Positions 22,684-23,835 of a stretch of 23,835 nucleotides of DNA are shown piece by piece. Position numbers and translations under genes: made by a program. Within the stretch, counting starts at the first letter, position 1, and each line of letters begins with the position of its first letter. The notes beneath the pieces are model-generated. The model did no database searches, was not told the DNA's origin, and was given only the letters and a program-made list of their open reading frames with translations. Where the stretch lies: NCBI GenBank assembly GCA_039680225.1, contig JBDKTK010000349.1, positions 1 through 23,835 on the forward strand, read 5' to 3'. The stretch is from JBDKTK01 sp039680225. Its GTDB lineage: Bacteria > Desulfobacterota > Syntrophia > Syntrophales > UBA4778.

Positions 22684-23835
22684 ATGGCAAAGCAGACACA
22701 TTCGGATGAAGTAAAAAAGCTCCTCTCGCTCGGAGAGGAGAAAGGCTTTCTGACGTATGATGATGTGAATGATATGCTGCCATCCGATATTATATCCTCA
22801 GAGCAGATCGACGACATAATCATGCTCTTCGGCGAGAAGAACATCGACATAATCGATACTGACAAAGGGGACAAGATAGTAATCAAGAAGGCCGCAGACG
22901 AGGCCCTCGAGATGAAAGAGGATGAAGAGGACCTCACTACCCTGCTCACGACAGCGGGGAAGACCGGGGATCCCGTCAAAATGTATTTGCGGGAAATGGG
23001 TCTTGTAAACCTCCTCAACAGGGAAGGCGAAATCGAGATAGCCAAGAAGATTGAAGAAGGCGAAAGGGAAACAATGGAAGCCGTCTTCGGCGTCGAGGCG
23101 TCTGTGAAGGATGTTGTCGATATCGGCAAGAAGCTGAAAACCGGCGATCTGAGGATCAAGAATATTGTCGACAATCTCGAGGATGAAGACGGTTTTGTGG
23201 AAGAGGACCTGCATCGCGACAGGGTCCTGGGGCTGATTGAAAAAATCATCAGGATAGACCGCAAGAACGACAACCTGCGCCTGAAACTCCAGGACAAGTC
23301 CCTCGACGCAGACAAGATAAGAATTACCAATCTGGAGATGGTCAAAAATACCAGGAAGATAGTCGAATTGAGCCGGGAGATCCGCTTCAGCAAAAAGCAG
23401 ATCGGCAAGATGGTTTCGCGCCTCAAGGACTCCCTTGTAGAGATGGAAAGGGCTGAGTATGAGCTGCAGAGGGCGAAGAATCTCACCGGGTTGCCCCTCA
23501 AGGAACTTGACAAGGTCTTTGCCCAGACCAGGAAGAACCCCGACCAGGTCCGGAAAATTGCCAAACAGCTCAAGATTTCCGCCCCCAAGCTCCAGGACTG
23601 CGAAGCAAGGGTGAAAGCGGCAAGGGAAGTTATCAGGCGGATTACCGCGGAATTGAAAATCTCCGCCAACAGTCTGCGGAAAGTCGTTTCTTCCATCGAA
23701 AGCGGGGAAATCAAAGCAAACAGGGCCAAGCCCAAACTTTTCGAGGCCAACCTGCGGCTGGTTGTAAGTATTGCGACGAAGTACACCAACAGGGGCCTGC
23801 AGTTCCTAGACCTCATCCAGGAGGGCAATATCGGC
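22684..23835 (+). CDS. rpoD: RNA polymerase primary sigma factor RpoD (3' partial)
   Basis: First 384 residues of the housekeeping sigma factor; the frame runs open to the window edge. Seen are a region 1.1-like segment (about 8-75; VKKLLSLGEEKGFLTYDDVNDML in part), region 1.2 from about 96 (DPVKMYLREMG, LLNREGEIEIAKKI), a long charged non-conserved region (about 130-345), and the beginning of region 2 (LFEANLRLVVSIATKY from about 352, then FLDLIQEGNIG). AAAGGAGAA lies close before the ATG. Follows dnaG in the usual order. A 419-codon open frame on the opposite strand is a shadow of this gene. Confidence 0.96.
   Translation, partial: MAKQTHSDEVKKLLSLGEEKGFLTYDDVNDMLPSDIISSEQIDDIIMLFGEKNIDIIDTDKGDKIVIKKAADEALEMKEDEEDLTTLLTTAGKTGDPVKMYLREMGLVNLLNREGEIEIAKKIEEGERETMEAVFGVEASVKDVVDIGKKLKTGDLRIKNIVDNLEDEDGFVEEDLHRDRVLGLIEKIIRIDRKNDNLRLKLQDKSLDADKIRITNLEMVKNTRKIVELSREIRFSKKQIGKMVSRLKDSLVEMERAEYELQRAKNLTGLPLKELDKVFAQTRKNPDQVRKIAKQLKISAPKLQDCEARVKAAREVIRRITAELKISANSLRKVVSSIESGEIKANRAKPKLFEANLRLVVSIATKYTNRGLQFLDLIQEGNIG

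Noticed and set aside
22569..23828. 419-codon minus-strand open frame
   Set aside because: Ser/Arg/Leu-rich mirror of rpoD, whose sigma regions are unmistakable.

Overview
The window looks like chromosomal DNA from a free-living, diderm (Gram-negative) bacterium, most likely a deltaproteobacterium in the broad sense (Desulfobacterota-like). The pointers are a complete Tol-Pal operon, several lipoprotein genes, a yqeY-dnaG-rpoD block, a PHA synthase, a thiolase-like protein, DUF2267, DUF3047 and DUF4292-type proteins, and a HTDRYNYW-type acyltransferase. This placement is inference from gene content; no rRNA or other marker is present to prove it. Coding density is high, and I see no prophage, insertion sequence, CRISPR array or tRNA.

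Layout. 1-771 is the 3' part of a PlsC-like acyltransferase. 850-5541 (+) is tolQ-tolR-tolA/tonB-like-tolB-pal-cpoB, tightly packed, with only the tolB-pal and pal-cpoB joints spaced. It ends at a perfect 16-bp inverted repeat shared with the converging minus-strand genes. 5619-9609 (-) holds, in transcription order, a CtpA-type S41 protease with its own terminator, a TPR lipoprotein and a LolB/LolA-like (DUF4292) lipoprotein. 9742-10632 (-) is a metallo-beta-lactamase-fold hydrolase, divergent from a thiolase-like protein without the catalytic cysteine (10752-12308, +). Next come a 47-residue YHS-domain protein (12471-12614), a DUF2267 protein (12740-13120) and a PHA synthase (13291-15078), all on +. 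15079-16722 (-) is phosphofructokinase directly followed (TGA/ATG) by a small secreted molybdopterin-domain protein. 16826-17281 (+) is a two-CBS-domain protein. 17418-18143 (-) is a secreted DUF3047 protein, and 18522-19253 (-) is a phosphoribosyltransferase. 19503-19703 (+) is a cold-shock protein with a long structured leader, and 19878-20159 (+) is a small membrane protein. 20331 to the end (+) is yqeY-dnaG-rpoD, with rpoD cut by the window edge.

How the parts work together. The first third is an envelope-maintenance region: the Tol-Pal machine, a periplasmic processing protease, and two outer-membrane-type lipoproteins likely to work in lipoprotein or outer-membrane biogenesis. The middle is storage and central metabolism (PHA synthesis, glycolysis, acyl-CoA-related functions) plus small stress or sensor proteins. 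The last part is the macromolecular-synthesis block (primase, primary sigma factor) behind a consensus sigma-70 promoter.

I found no clearly new multi-gene system. The signals most worth a second look are regulatory: an alternating half-site operator (TTGAA-N3-TTCAA-N3-TTGAA) lying on the CBS-gene promoter between pfk and that gene, a cold-shock leader of about 150 nt with mutually exclusive hairpins, and a GGCTGTT-ended palindromic repeat present in two forms, each between convergent genes.
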